A DNA stretch of 64,000 nucleotides from Luidia sarsii (lineage: Eukaryota > Echinodermata > Asteroidea > Paxillosida > Luidiidae): positions 22,178,030 to 22,242,029 of the forward strand of contig OX465107.1 of NCBI GenBank assembly GCA_949987565.1, written 5' to 3'. The stretch's first letter is position 1, and each line of letters starts with the position of its first letter. Under the pieces are notes generated by a model. The model did no database searches and was not told where the DNA came from. It saw only the letters and a list, made by a program, of their open reading frames with translations. A program made the position numbers and the translations under genes. This document shows positions 43,337 to 55,916 of this stretch, piece after piece.

Positions 43337-44804
43337 CAGCATACTGACAATATATATACGACTCTCTGGTTTGGAGTCGATTTCATTGACTTCAACGCCG
43401 TAGGAACAACGGCGTGGCGTGCTGATAGACTCGGTCGAAGTTTGCCCGCGAGCCCGACACGCCGAAACGACCGCGTGCGCTGTCTAATAACATCGTCCGT
43501 TTACACGGGAGCGTTTCAACTGAATCCATGATCCCTGAATAGTCTGGCTCCCCCCTCCCCCCCTTTCCCCATCCTTATGCAGCCTGTTGCATTGAGCAGA
43601 GTCGAGTCAACAGACTCCCAAAGGGCCCCAGACGACGTCTCGGTTCCGAAATGAAACCCGCGCGTACCTCCCGGGACAGGCACTGCGGGTTTTGGCGCCC
43701 TACGGCTCTGTTGCCATAGTGATGGTGACGTCGAAAGCACGCAATTCTCTAAAAGACCACATAAGACTACACACGTGCGAGTTCGTCCAAAAGAAATTGG
43801 CTTTCCGTGGCCCAATACCTTTTCTTCTTCTTTTCTGGATTCAATTTAGGGTTCTTTAGGCAGAGACAAGCTCCTTAAATGTGAGTATGCAAAACTGCTC
43901 GTACGTCCCTAGCAAACTTTCCAGAATTAAGTTTTCTTCCGAAGAGCATTTCTTTCCGAAGAGGTTTTCCACACGTTCACTCAAAAAAAAAAACTTATAT
44001 CTATTCTGCAGTGTACCTGAAGAATATCGGTCAAAGCCTATTTTTCGGAAGCACTGCTTTTTTTTTCTGCCAAAGAGGGTCCGTCATTTTGTTTACCAGC
44101 ACACGATGCTTTAGAATCTTTAGGATCTTCTCTGCACGATAATCTCTGCTTTGGCGTCTGGGGTCGCCATCTCAGACGGTGACTCGCCTTGGGGAAATAA
44201 AAGGAGGGACAGCGGCGCGAGGAAGGGCTTCGAAGCCTCGGCAGCTCGGCTCAATGTGGCCGCGGGGGGATACTGACCATGCACGGGGGCCTGGACAGGA
44301 ACGCGAATCAATAGAGGCGCCACTAGTGGTTAGCCCACGGTTGGCCCTTGCCACGGCGGGGCGCCTGAAAGACGCTGATTTGTATACGACGTCACAGTCA
44401 TACGGGCAGTCCGCCAGTCCTACAGGCTAAATCGCGGCCTCCGCTCTGCGTTGCCGCGGTAAGTGTTGACGTATGACCGCTTCGGCCCTTTTTGGGGGGT
44501 CAAGAGGTCAATGAGGAGGAGAGCAATCCTGTCTCACACGTCCCTGACGTCAATACGAATGACCAACAAGCTGATTGACAAGCTGATTGCTCCATAGGCC
44601 ACCCGACGACTGTTTCAGCAAGCACAAATGGATCGCGCTATAGTTATAGTAGGGGGGGATTTCCTATGGAAAAACAAACTTGATAGGAATGCCGCAATAG
44701 CTCGCTTACAGCCTCATTGGGCTATTTCACACCATGAAATAAATCTTAAAAATGTCTCAACAACCCAACAACAACTTGACAATTATTTCTATGTCTAATG
44801 ATAT
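43337..44804. other. Intergenic DNA without recognised genes
   Basis: Mixed composition; the GC-rich part 44140-44470 has a few short open frames without domains. Confidence 0.35.
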
Positions 44805-45003
44805 TAAGGCCTCTTGTCAAAAAGATCATCGGTTGGGTATCGGATGATTTGACCCGTCCGATGTCGTTTCCACCGGATAGCCATCGTGAATTTTTCACCC
44901 CAGAGTCCAGTACAATCGGATTTCTACCGGGGGAAATTGATGTATTGGTCGGATGAATTCAACCGGCACTCAACCGATGATCTTTTTGACAAGAGGCCTA
45001 AGA
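44805..45003. repeat. Family C palindromic element, copy 4
   Basis: TTAAGGCCTCTTGTCAAAAA to TTTTTGACAAGAGGCCTAAG, same orientation as copy 1, with a 4-bp insertion in the GGGGGAAATTGATGTATTGG segment. Confidence 0.8.
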
Positions 45004-45776
45004 ACATCGCCGGTCATGTTACCCGCCAAATGCATGTACAGGAAATGAAATGCCATTGCTTATCGCATTTTGTTTTCAAGTGCGAAATGTTAACAACAGT
45101 CATCTCAACAACTATAGTATGGGGCACATAGAGTTTAACGTTTCACGCGGACGACCGAACAAACGGGCAGACCGCTGGCCGGACGGTCGGAGAGTAGTGC
45201 CCGGCTGACCAGCGAGGTGGAAGCGCCTCCAGCTGACGCGCCCGGGAATCGGCGGCGGTGCCAGACCGTCCCTGCCCCGATGTGACTTCACCGGCGCGCG
45301 TCGATCGTCGGCATGAGTGTCCCAGAACAGAAGCAGGCGAGCGGAGGTTTCACGGGTCGATGGCCCAGGCCGTGAGGCGTTGACAGGGGTGGGGGAGGGG
45401 GGCGAAGGGGGATAGGGGGGTTGAGGCCGGGTCGGCGTATATCAATTTGCGACACGCCAGCGGTCGGAATCAAGCACTCGACCGGCATCCCAACCAAAAT
45501 CCTTGCCCTTTTTTCCCGCTCGACAAACAAACAGGAGATCACCGAGTCTCCAACCCTCCCCCCCACACACACACACACACTTCTCCCGTCGCTCCGCTCT
45601 CGTGGCCTTCCCTCGGCGATTTGGAACCCAATCGCAGTCGGTTGATTGATTCGCAAATCCGAGGGCCGCATCTCGTCTGAGTCCGTGGCGTGGAGTCGAT
45701 TACGTCCAGCGATGCCCCGGTAAGTCCACGGTGCCTCCCAAGGCAACACGGTCCGGCCGTGTGTCTTGCTTATCGC
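45004..45776. other. GC-rich intergenic DNA
   Basis: CG-rich 45140-45760 with a short CA repeat (45562-45580). A 250-codon minus-strand frame runs from here into the minisatellite; it has no known domain. Confidence 0.35.
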
Positions 45777-47282
45777 TACATCTTCATTGGTATATAGGAC
45801 GGCATTCTCACACAGTATAGACGCCAAATCAAAAGGCAAAATTGTCCCCCTGCATGCATGTGCAATCTGAGCATCAATATTCATGTGTACATCTTCATTG
45901 ATATAGGAAGGCATTCTCACACAGTATGAACGCCAAATCAAAACGGCAAATTGTCCCCTATTTGCAATTTGAGCATCCATTTTTATGTGTACATCTTCAT
46001 TGGTATATAGGACGCCATTCTCACACAGTATGAACGCCAAATCAAAACGGCAAATTGTCCCCTCTTTGCAATTTGAGCATCCATATTCATGTGTACATCT
46101 TCATTTGTATATAGGACGGCATTCTCACACAGTATGAACGCCAAATCAAAACGGCAAATTGTCCCCTCTTTGCAATTTGAGCATCCATATTCATGTGTTC
46201 ATCTTCATTGGTATATAGGACGAAATTCTCACACAGTATGAACGCCAAATCAAAGGCAAAATTGTCCCCTCCTCTTTGCAATTTGAGCGTCCATATTCAT
46301 GTGTACATCTTCATTGGTAGGATGACATTCTCACACAGTATGAACGCCAAATCAAAAGGCAAAATCCCCCCCCTCTTTGCAATTTGAGCATCCATATTCA
46401 TGTGTACATCTTCATTTGTATATAGGACGCCATTCTCACACAGTATGAACGCCAAATCAAAAGGCAAAATTATCCCCTCTTTGCAATCTGAGCATCCATA
46501 TTCATGTGTACATCTTCATTGGTAGGATGACATTCTCACACAGTATGAACGCCAAATCAAAAGGCAAAATTATCCCCTCTTTGCAAACCGAGCATCCATA
46601 TTCATGTGTACATCTTCATTGGTATATACGACGGCATTCTCACACAGTATGAACGCCAAATCAAAAGGCAAAATTATCCCCTCTTTGCAATTTGAGCATC
46701 CATATTCATGTGTACATCTTCATTTGTATATAGGACGGCATTCTCACACAGTATGAACGCCAAATCAAAACGGCAAATTGTCCCCTCTTTGCAATTTGAG
46801 CATCCATATTCATGTGTACATCTTCATTGGTATATAGGACGGTATTCTCACACAGTATGAACGCCAAATCAAAACGGTACATTATCCCCCCTCTTTGCAA
46901 TTTGAGCATCCATATTCATGTGTACATCTTCATTGGTAGGATGACATTATCACACAGTATGAACGCCAAATCAAAAGACAAAATTGTCCCCTCCTCTTTG
47001 CAATTTGAGCATCTATATTCATGTGTACATCTTCATTGGTAGGATGACATTCTCACACAGTATGAACGCCAAATCAAAAGGCAAAATTATCCCCTCTTTG
47101 CAAACCGAGCATCCATATTCATGTGTACATCTTCATTGGTAGGATGACATTATCACACAGTATGAACGCCAAATCAAAAGACAAAATTGTCCCCCCTCTT
47201 TGCAATTTGAGCATCTATATTCATGTGTACATCTTCATTGGTAGGATGACATTCTCACACAGTATGAACGCCAAATCAAAAA
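45777..47282. repeat. 104-bp minisatellite, about 15 units
   Basis: Units of about 99-108 bp share CACACAGTATGAACGCCAAA, CCCTCTTTGCAATTTGAGCA and TTCATGTGTACATCTTCATT. Two subtypes alternate: one with GGTATATAGGACGG before ATTCTCACACAG, the other with GGTAGGATGAC. Subtype changes are mostly in the later units. The array is open in several frames because many units are a multiple of three. Confidence 0.92.
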
Positions 47283-49331
47283 ACGAAAATGAGGGAAATC
47301 ATATCCATGCGTATATTGCCACAATGTATATAAACACGATGAGCAAAACGGGAGTTAGCAGAAACGTTTGATGACCGACGGAAAAGATTCATCCTTAATG
47401 TTGGCAGGTCGGAATTGATTTTGACTCCCACAAACCCTCCGGGAAATTGGCTTAAATAATTAACAGTAATGAACCAATTTGGTACTATTTGCAGCGTGGG
47501 TAAAGTGTTTGGTTTAAAAAAATACATAATTTCAAAGAATGCCCAGTCAAAGTTCTTTTTGCTATGTTTTCAAAATGTTTGAACATTGTTCACAGAGTCA
47601 GCAATCCAATGGAAATTACCGTTAGGCCAAACAAACAAGACATATGTAAAACTGGGTTTGTTTTCGGTCAGGAACTATGCTGTACGTGAGAACACCTTTA
47701 AGGTCGGCCGGATTGCTTTTTCGGGGGGGGTGGGCAACAGCAGCCACTGTCAGTCAGACGAACGGACAGGGTGAACCAACTGCCTCTCGCCTATCGAGTC
47801 GAGAGTGCCAGGAAACGGCAACTGGCCACCCGGTGACATACAGTCGTCTGCGGGTGAGATTTGCACCGGTGTGAGCCATCTCATCCCCTCCTATCCCCCA
47901 CCCCCCCCCCACACACACACACACTCCCTCACACCGAGACCGTAAGACCGTGGCAAAATATCATGCCCACCTTCGAAAACGGTTTCGAGAGTGTCAATTT
48001 CCTGGTGGCCTTTCGTAGCGTTCATCCCGTCCATGACTTGGAAGATCTAATATGTAACGTACGTTACGTATGTTTGCTTTGTAAAGTCAAAACGGGGTGG
48101 GGGGGAATCATCCGGACTTTGGAATTTGCATTGTTTGTGTATCCTTTGAGCTGGCACTTCTGGCGTCTGGACTTAATAAGTGTGGAGACTGGGACAGGGG
48201 AGGCTGGGTGCAAGATGCACACAGCTGGCCGGAATATTTCATGTCCACAAAAACGGAGTCCTGTTTCGACAGGCATCCACCTCCCTCGTTTTTTCTTTTG
48301 TCCTCTCTCATTCTGCGTGCGTTAATGATGAGGAAACGGTGACCGGGCAACCGTCCGAGCGTTCTTGGTATAGGGCTTTTTTTAAATTGGCGTCGGGCCG
48401 CGGGTACATACAGTGAAGAATCCCGACGCAAGCAGTCTGTTTGGTGAGGCAGCTGCCGTTAAACGTATCGGCCCAACAATTCAATCAGTCGGATTATGGA
48501 TTTTTTTTGGGTTGGTTTCTACCTCCCACGAGCCGGATAAACCGCCCGTAGAAATTAACCGATGCAGACTCATTGAGCGAGCTTCACCTCGGGGCCGAGA
48601 GAGCCTCTCTCCGTCCACATTGCGTAGCAATTTGGCGAGTTATTTGCTGAGAATTGACATCGCCCGTGCAATGTGACTATAATGTCAAGGATTCACGTCT
48701 TGTTTAAATGTCATTGTTAAGTCATTTTAGTAAAAAAGTAAAAAAGAAAATTGGTCAATGCATTAGACGCGAATGGTGTATGGGGGATTCGTTTCAGGCG
48801 AGACGACCTCGTAAAAACCTGCCGTAATTCGAAGGGTCTAGAGTATAAATGAAAAATAGGCCAAGGCAAGATAATATGCAATGATGAGACGCATGCATGC
48901 TGTATGGCCAAATTTCGACAATTTCTTTGCAGTGCCATTCAGATTGGCATCTGGCTATGAAAAGCAACGTTGCTCTCCAATACTGAATATGCCATTTAAC
49001 CCACGAACGCGATTGTACACTGACTGAAAAGATTGATAGCCCTCATAAGGAGAACCTTCCTAATGCTGAGCTATAGTTCCTCGGACATTGATATTGTCAC
49101 CAGTGTGGTGGTTGACTATTTCAAGCCATACAGACCTGGTTCGGTTCCTGTTCGGGACAGTGCATCGATTCGACAGCCACTGTTACGTCCCTCTTACGTC
49201 TCTGAAAACCGAACTATACACTGTACAAACCCGAGTGTTTTTACTTCTGAGCACATCTGAACGGTCCGGGTGTTCAGATGTTTGGTGCGTTTAGTTCATC
49301 AACGCGTCAAACGTTCATTGGTTTTACAATT
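47283..49331. other. Intergenic DNA without recognised genes
   Basis: Contains a short CA run (47908-47925). Open frames up to 154 codons, all without domains. Confidence 0.35.
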
Positions 49332-49801
49332 GTGACCCGGCACAGCATAATGAGGATAACCCCCACTTTTGAGATTTTGAGATTTTCTAATGATGTGAAA
49401 GAGTGAACCATTAGCTTTCAAATGATATCAAAATCATTTACGTGTGAACTTTGTTGTAAATAGTACAAGGGGACTTCACTTGTTCCTTTGGTACCAGACA
49501 CAATATAGCAGCACTATTCTAACTCCTCGAAAGCGGCCATTCAAAACGGTAGGAACTTTACATTTTCATGAAAACAGTACACAAACACTCTCCCGGAATC
49601 CTCGGGTTTTTTTTCAACATTTAGAGACGGATTTCGGACAAATCCATTGGACATAATATCCTCCAATACATTAACTTTCCGATTCCAATACAATAACTTT
49701 CCGATTTTTTTTATCGAATTGAGAAGATACTTTGACTTCAGGCGTTGTTTACTCGAAAAGTGTTTTGGTGGGATACTCCTCATGTCGCTGTGCCGGGTCA
49801 C
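49332..49801. repeat. Family A MITE, copy 6 (long form)
   Basis: GTGACCCGGCACAGC to GCTGTGCCGGGTCAC with target duplications AATT (49328-49331 and 49802-49805). Confidence 0.88.
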
Positions 49802-51400
49802 AATTATGAGCCAGAGATTACGGTAGTCAACCCAGAACAACAGGAGTTTGATACTAAAGTTACGCATGCCCAACGATTTGTGAATTCCTGTCCTATATAA
49901 TTATACGCGGGACTGCGTGGGACAAAAAGGTGGTTTGGGCTTGTAGCATCATTCTCACTGGTTCCAAACCAAAAAGACTAATGGCAAGCACTCCTTAAGA
50001 CGTATGCACAGACGTATAATCGAGTGTGGGCAGCTACATCCTAAGACTGGAATCAACGCGTAATGTCGTTAATAGAATCACAGGGCGACACTAGGCTCCA
50101 AGTGGCTTCCCGTGTCAGGCTCTTTCAATCTAGACCGAGAAGCGTCCATGAATAGAGTATGACCATTGCAGGGTATGTCAGAAGCTATAGGACAGTGATG
50201 TACGACACGACAGTATCGGCTTCCCATCGAACCGTAACGTTCAGCGCCAATCCGCGCCATCAACTCTCCACGGCATAGCCGCCACGCATAATGAATTACG
50301 CATTCGCCGTAACGCGAATCGCGCGCACGTCAAACGGACCGACCGTACCCGAGATTGCGGCGGGCGTCCGCACGCACAGGGTCCCGGTGGAATCCCACGC
50401 GCGCGGGGTCGCCCCGGCAACCCGATAGTCACTTCCTCGAGTAGTCTGGTTTCTGCACGCCGATCTCCGGGTCGTAGCGGCGAAAACCGGGGGCCTAACC
50501 CCACCCCCACCCCGAAATAGCCCAGTCGTCAGGTATGCCCGGCAAAAACTTAATCCGTTAACTTTGTTAAAGCATCCCATTCCGCAGTCACACTGCGGGT
50601 GTGCAAAGACGAGGAAAACAGCTTATGACTATCACTTAAAGACTACCAAGGTGGGAAAAGTGCGCTTTCCTAGCAACAAATACTTCATCTGATACTATTG
50701 GACAGCTTCCCAACTGGTTAGTCAATTTAGTTAGTCAAATATGCAATCCTTATTGGTAGTTGTCATTCATGGGTTAGACCAAGGCGGCTAACTGTACGCA
50801 AGACTCGGTAAACAGACCTGGGTCACTCGCAGAAAATCTCAACACCCAAAAAACGAAGAATCTGGAGAAAAACAAATCGGAGGATTACGGTACTCGGAGA
50901 AAGACGAGGATACGGCAGATGGATGTCAGACGCTACCGCTGCGTGTAAGAGTACACGGTGGCTGATGGGGCCAGCACACACCCAGATTACCTGCGGCCCT
51001 GCGTTGGTAGATTACATATCACGTTGCGATCAGACCAAGACTACAGCCATGTACCACGCGAAGATTAAACTCATATGCGAGCTATAAGCCCTTGGAAGCG
51101 TCTCATGCAATCCGACACCGGGTCTGTGGCTCGAGTTATATTCGACACAAAATTCCTACTTAGGACATCCGATAGTGTGCAGATCTCATCTGAGCTCCCA
51201 AATTGTTTTCCCCATATGTACGAGCGTCTTTGCAGCGTATCCTTTGCTTCAGATTTGATTTCATAAACAGCTGCGTATCTTTCGTATGCGACCGTGCGTC
51301 TCCGTTTTGATTGCTGCTTTACTATAGGACTACGGTGGTAAACTTTCCACAAGGTTTGGATTAAAGTTGCTTCTAGTCATCTAGTATAGACAGGGAGTTT
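49802..51400. other. Intergenic DNA without recognised genes
   Basis: A CG-rich patch at 50260-50500. A 93-codon minus-strand frame (51071-51352) has non-repetitive composition but no domain I recognise. Confidence 0.35.
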
Positions 51401-51539
51401 GTTTGCAATTTTGTTCTGCCTCCTTTCTTGCCTACATTTGCCTGCTAGCTTGCCAATACACCTGCCCGCTTGTTTGCTCGCTCTCCTATACCCGATTTCT
51501 CTCAATTTCTCTCTTGCGCTTGCTTGATCACTCGTGCTA

Positions 51540-51618
51540 TGGCTCACTCTTCTGGTCAAATGCTCGCTTGCTTCCTTGCTTGCTTCCTTGCTTGCTTCCT
51601 TGCTTCCTTGCTTGCTTC

Positions 51619-51657
<39 letters not shown>

Positions 51658-52170
51658 CCTTGCTTCCTTGCTTCCTTGTTTCCTTGCTTCTTTCCTTGCT
51701 CGCTCGATTGCTTGCTTGCTTGATTGCTTGCTTCCGTGCTTGCTTCCGTGCTTGCTTCCGTGCTTGCTTCCTTGCTTGCTTCCTTGCTTCCTTGCTTGCT
51801 TCCTTGCTTGCTTCCTTGCTTGCTTCCTTGCTTGCTTCCTTGCTTGCTTCCTTGCTTACTTCCTTGCTTGCTTTCTTGCTTGCTCGCTCGCTTGCTTCCT
51901 TGCTTTCTTGCTTGCTTCCTTGCTTGTTTCCTTGCTTGCTTCCTTGCTTGCTTCCTTGCTTGCTTCCTTGCTTACTTCCTTGCTTGCTTTCTTGCTTGCT
52001 CGCTCGCTTGCTTCCTTGCTTTCTTGCTTGCTTCCTTGCTTGCTTCCTTGTTTGCTTCCTTGCTTGCTTCCTTGCTTGCTTCCGTGCTTGCTTTCTTGCT
52101 TGCTCGCTCGCTTGCTTCCTTGCTTTCTTGCTTGCTTCCTTGCTTGTTTCCTTGCTTGCTTCCTTGCTCG
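51540..52170 (+). repeat. TTGC/TTCC tetranucleotide array
   Basis: About 600 bp of GCTTCCTTGCTT units. A larger unit that includes TTGCTTGCTCGCTCGCTTGC recurs about three times (51880, 51995, 52100), so the array has a higher-order period of about 110 bp. Confidence 0.9.
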
Positions 52171-53343
52171 ATGTATCGCTGTATCGCTGTATCGCTCTGT
52201 CACCTTGTTGTTTGCGTTCTTATTTCCCTTTCAAAGGATGCTTATCGGAGCAGGGCAGAAGACACTTCCCATTTTGTGTCAGTCCTTTTATATCAGGAAT
52301 AGTCTCAGTCTGACCTCTCATCTATCGCTGTCTGACCGTTCATCCATCACTGTCTGACCGTTCATCCATAACTGTCTGACCGCTCATCTATCAATGTCAA
52401 ATACGATCTCATCTCTCGGCCGTCACTAAACCGTATATTCCCTGCTCTCCGCACTCGTAGGTGTTGCTATAGACTCCGTGAACAGTTAACCACATTCCCA
52501 TCGATCCTGTCTCTCTTTTTTCCCCTCCCCGTCTTCCCCCTGACGATACCAAGTCATACACGGGACGCTCCGAAGACTGCTCGCCTACGCGCGGACCGAC
52601 CGGCCCGTGGCCCGGGGCTAGATGCAAACTCGCCCCCCTCCATCCCCCCCCCCTCATCCCCACCCCATCCCGCGAACGTCGGCCGGGATTACGTCTAAAT
52701 CGTGACCGATAAGCGTTCTCGCCGAGCGCTACAGCCACCGGTGCACGGACATCGGCACACAGGGGGCGGCGATGGTTTCCGTCACGATGCCGTCCGTCTT
52801 CGTAATGTCGAGTGGGGAACGAAAGACCGCTTAATTTTAGACGCGCTACCTGCTGGCTGTTATTGTTCTTATATACCACTGTGTTTGTTTCGATTCATTC
52901 GTCTTTCTTCATCCATCGGCTAATCCTTTGTCCATAACGGTCTAATTGAAAGTGTCTTGTGTTTCAATCAGAGTACGTGTAGTCGAACAGTAGGTGATTG
53001 ACAGATAGAGGTCAATCCCTGTACTGATTGAATTGATTAATGTTGTTGTTTTTTCTGAGGAATCCCGTTTTGTTTAAAAAGGGTCCAAACATCACGGCCT
53101 CGGTGGGTTTTGATTTTCTTTCAACGGACAAAAATGAGTTCCAGATGATCTCCATTCGCTTGAAATAGGCCTTGCCCTTGGTATACCATAAGCATACTTG
53201 CTTTATGGTATAAGCACCATGCAGCTCCATCAATGGAAGACATGGAGCTATGCAGCGGTCGCGCACAGATCCAGACGGGAATCCTTTCCATCGGGTTGCG
53301 TTCTGGAGCTCCTCAAAGCCGAATTCCTCACGAGGACAGCGCT
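52171..53343. other. Intergenic DNA without recognised genes
   Basis: Three or four copies of a CTGACCGTTCATCCATCACT-like 25-mer lie at 52310-52400. The CG-rich part 52560-52760 has no supported gene. Confidence 0.35.
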
Positions 53344-53539
53344 TTAAGGTCTCTTGTCAAAAAGATCATCGGTTGAGTACCGGTTGAATTCATCCGACCG
53401 ATAAAAAATTCCCCGGTAGAAAGCCGATTGTACTGGACTCTGGGGTGAAACATTCACGATGGCTATCCGGTGGAAACGACATCGGACGGGTCAAATCATC
53501 TGATACCCAACCGATGATCTTTTTGACAAGAGGCCTAAG
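53344..53539. repeat. Family C palindromic element, copy 5
   Basis: TTAAGGTCTCTTGTCAAAAA to TTTTTGACAAGAGGCCTAAG, opposite orientation to copies 1 and 4. It lies 42 bp from the 3' end of a retrotransposon fragment. Confidence 0.8.
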
Positions 53540-53581
53540 TCCGGCATAACGTCTCACCGCGGGCCCCGGCGTAACTGAGAG

Positions 53582-54135
53582 TATCTATCTATCTATTTCC
53601 ATCAGGTCGGTTTCGGCCCCTGGTGACCATGTTGACAAGTAGCCTCCATGCTGATCTGTCCGTTGTTGTTCGAATTGTCTCTATGCGGGGTCGGCCCACT
53701 CTTGCCAGAATGTTGTCCCACCACCTTGTTCTTGGTCTTCCGCGTCCCCTTTTGCCCTCCATCTTTCCTTGCATGATAATCTTTTCAAGGCTGTTGTCAG
53801 CTCTCATGATATGACCGAAGTAAGTCAATCTACCCTTGTCTATGAAGTTCAGAAGAGATATTTTTAGTGTTTACTTGATTCAAGACCCAGCTGTTTGTTT
53901 TCCTTGCAGTCCATGGAATTTGGAGAAGCCTCCTCCACGCCCAAAGTTCAAAAGATTCTATTCTATTCTGATCCGCCTTCTTCAAAATCCAGCTTTCGCT
54001 ACCATAGGTGACAACAGGGAATACCAATGTCTGAACCAGCTTGATTTTCAAGCCACGGGACACGTCTCTATCTTTCATGACCCTCTCCAGTTTTCCCAAT
54101 GTTTTCCCAACTGAGAGTATCATCCCATGCTAATT
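53582..54135 (-). mobile_element. RTE/BovB-like non-LTR retrotransposon, 3' fragment
   Basis: On the minus strand the C-terminal end of a reverse transcriptase is readable: TLVFPVVTYGSESWILKKAD and FELWAWRRLLQIPWTARKTN, then YFGHIMRADNSLEKIIMQGK, GKRGRGRPRTRWWDNI, RSAWRLLVNMVTRGR. These match the BovB/RTE group C-terminus from memory. A 1-base frameshift near 53830 separates the two parts. The 3' end has a TAGATAGATAGA microsatellite (53582-53596), as usual for RTE elements. It is 5'-truncated and not functional. Confidence 0.8.
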
Positions 54136-54359
54136 AACTGTTGTCGGCCACCGCGGATGCCCGGGTTGCGGCCAGCGTGCTTTCCGAGGCTGGCTTCCTG
54201 ACCGCGTGGCAGAGAAGACAAGGAGGGGTTGAGCTTTATTTCATCCAGATCGGGTTAGCGAAACGCTGGCAAATTGAAGTTGATGACCGCGCTACCTGGG
54301 CCAGCCGTGGTGACGTCCTCTCTCAACAAAATGTAAAACACGAAGTTAATACAAAAACT

Positions 54360-54823
54360 GTTGCAAACTGCTCACTGACTAAAATGACCTGCAATGCGTA
54401 AATCTCAAAAATAAGAGGGCCTGACGTTTCGATCCTAGCAGGACCCTTCTCAAAGGCAAAGAGAAAGGTCTTTGAGAAAGGTTCTGCGAGGATCGAAACG
54501 TCAGGCCCTCTAACTTTCGAGAAAATGTACAACATTAAAAATTCGAGAAGTGCGAAAGTGAAGCTATACGATGGGGAGCGATATTTACCCTGTTGCAAAC
54601 TGCTCACTGACTAAAATGACCTGCAATGCGTAAATCTCAAAAATAAGAGGGCCTGACGTTTCGATCCTAGCAGGACCCCTCTCAAAGGCAAAGAGAAAGG
54701 TCTTTGAGAAAGGTCCTGCTAGGATCGAAACGTCAGGGCCTCTAACTTTTGAGAAAATGTACAACATTAAACATTCGAGAAGTGCGAAAGTGAAGCTATA
54801 CGATGGGGGCGATATTTACCCTG
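54360..54823. repeat. 232-bp tandem duplication carrying family D hairpins
   Basis: Two nearly identical units (54360-54591 and 54592-54823). Each has inverted arms CCTGACGTTTCGATCCTAGC and GCGAGGATCGAAACGTCAGG (or GCTAGGATC in unit 2) around an AAAGGCAAAGAGAAAGG centre. Only a handful of differences are visible, so the duplication is recent. Confidence 0.85.
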
Positions 54824-55107
54824 TACATGCCCTGAACCGTATAGATCACAGGGATCAGATGCTTGCCAAATCACGGGAGTTGGTGCAGTCAGCGATGCTC
54901 CAAAACAGCTGGGTGTGACATTTTTGGAGAAACATAGCGACCTAAATGTAGCATATGACTGCGCGTCACCCTCTCCCCATCACATCACACACACACCGCA
55001 ATTTCCCACTAGACTATAGTTGATTGACGCCCGAATGTCCGCACTGCGGCAGGTCTGATCTCGTCAACATTGCTGGCGCGCTTGGAGGTCTGTGCCATTG
55101 ACACGTG

Positions 55108-55265
55108 CCTTCTTCTTCTTCTTCTTCTTCTTCTTCTTCTTCTTTTTCTTCTTCTTCTTCTTCTTCTTCTTCTTCTTCTTCTTCTGCTTCTTCTTCTTCT
55201 TCTTCTTCTTCTTCGTCTTATTCTTCTTCTTCTTCTTCTTCTTCTTCTTCTTCTTCTCCTCCTTC
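55108..55265 (+). repeat. (CTT)n trinucleotide repeat
   Basis: About 50 CTT/TTC units with a few single-base changes. The 118-codon poly-Leu frame is an artefact. The sequence just before it (CCGCACTGCGGCAGGTCTGA) might be a retrotransposon 3' end, but this is weak. Confidence 0.92.
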
Positions 55266-55624
55266 TTTTTGTCTTTTTTTTTATTTTAGTAAGGGTCTCA
55301 ATATGTATACCCGACGGTGACCCGACCGAGGAACATCTCCGGCGAGGATGGGATGAGAAAGGTTCTTCGGAAGAGCTCGGGGACTTGACCTACATCGTAC
55401 CTTTTCTCGACAGCTGCAGCTTGTGACTGTTAACTACTGGCCTTTCTCGAAACCAGGCATTTTCTAGGGCATTGGATGTAAATCAAGTGCAACGAATTAA
55501 ATGCTGGCCGTGTGATATAGTATTGGGAGAGATTTTCTTTGAAAAAAATAAAAAGAGGAAAAGACGCTACACCTATAACTGCCTTTCAGATATTAAGCTA
55601 AACTTGGGGAGGGTAGCCAGTTAA

Positions 55625-55823
55625 AGAAGAATGAAACCCAGAGAAAATAGTTGGCTTATCTCTTTGGTTGATAAAACCAACCTACAATTACCCATGTGCA
55701 ACTCACCTACGAGTTTCATAAAGAGGGAAAAATGATGGAATTCGGTGGTCGAATTCGCGTTCCCTGTACCCGCCATGTTTTCGAAATTCCCGGCAGGTCA
55801 CTGCGGGGGGTATGATACAATGA
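55625..55823 (+). repeat. Left terminal inverted repeat of the Kolobok-type element
   Basis: Reads inwards AGAAGAATGAAACCCAGAG, GGTTGATAAAACCAACC (an inner palindrome), GGAATTCGGTGGTCGAATTC and CACTGCGGGGG. Mirrored by 57352-57548. Confidence 0.85.
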
Positions 55824-55916
55824 CGGGCAACCCCCGCATGGGCCCGGACGTATCCCTACAACATGTGTGTACGCAACACATGTATACTGCGTGCAGTTTA
55901 TATACACTCGCGAGTG

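Noticed and set aside
45288..46040. Minus-strand frame of 250 codons
   Set aside because: Half lies in the minisatellite and half in GC-rich DNA; no domain and no gene-like structure.
45777..47282. CRISPR-like array
   Set aside because: The units are whole repeats without unique spacers, and this is an animal genome.
51470..52357. Cys/Leu/Ala-rich frames of 295 and 259 codons
   Set aside because: Translation of the TTGC/TTCC tetranucleotide array.
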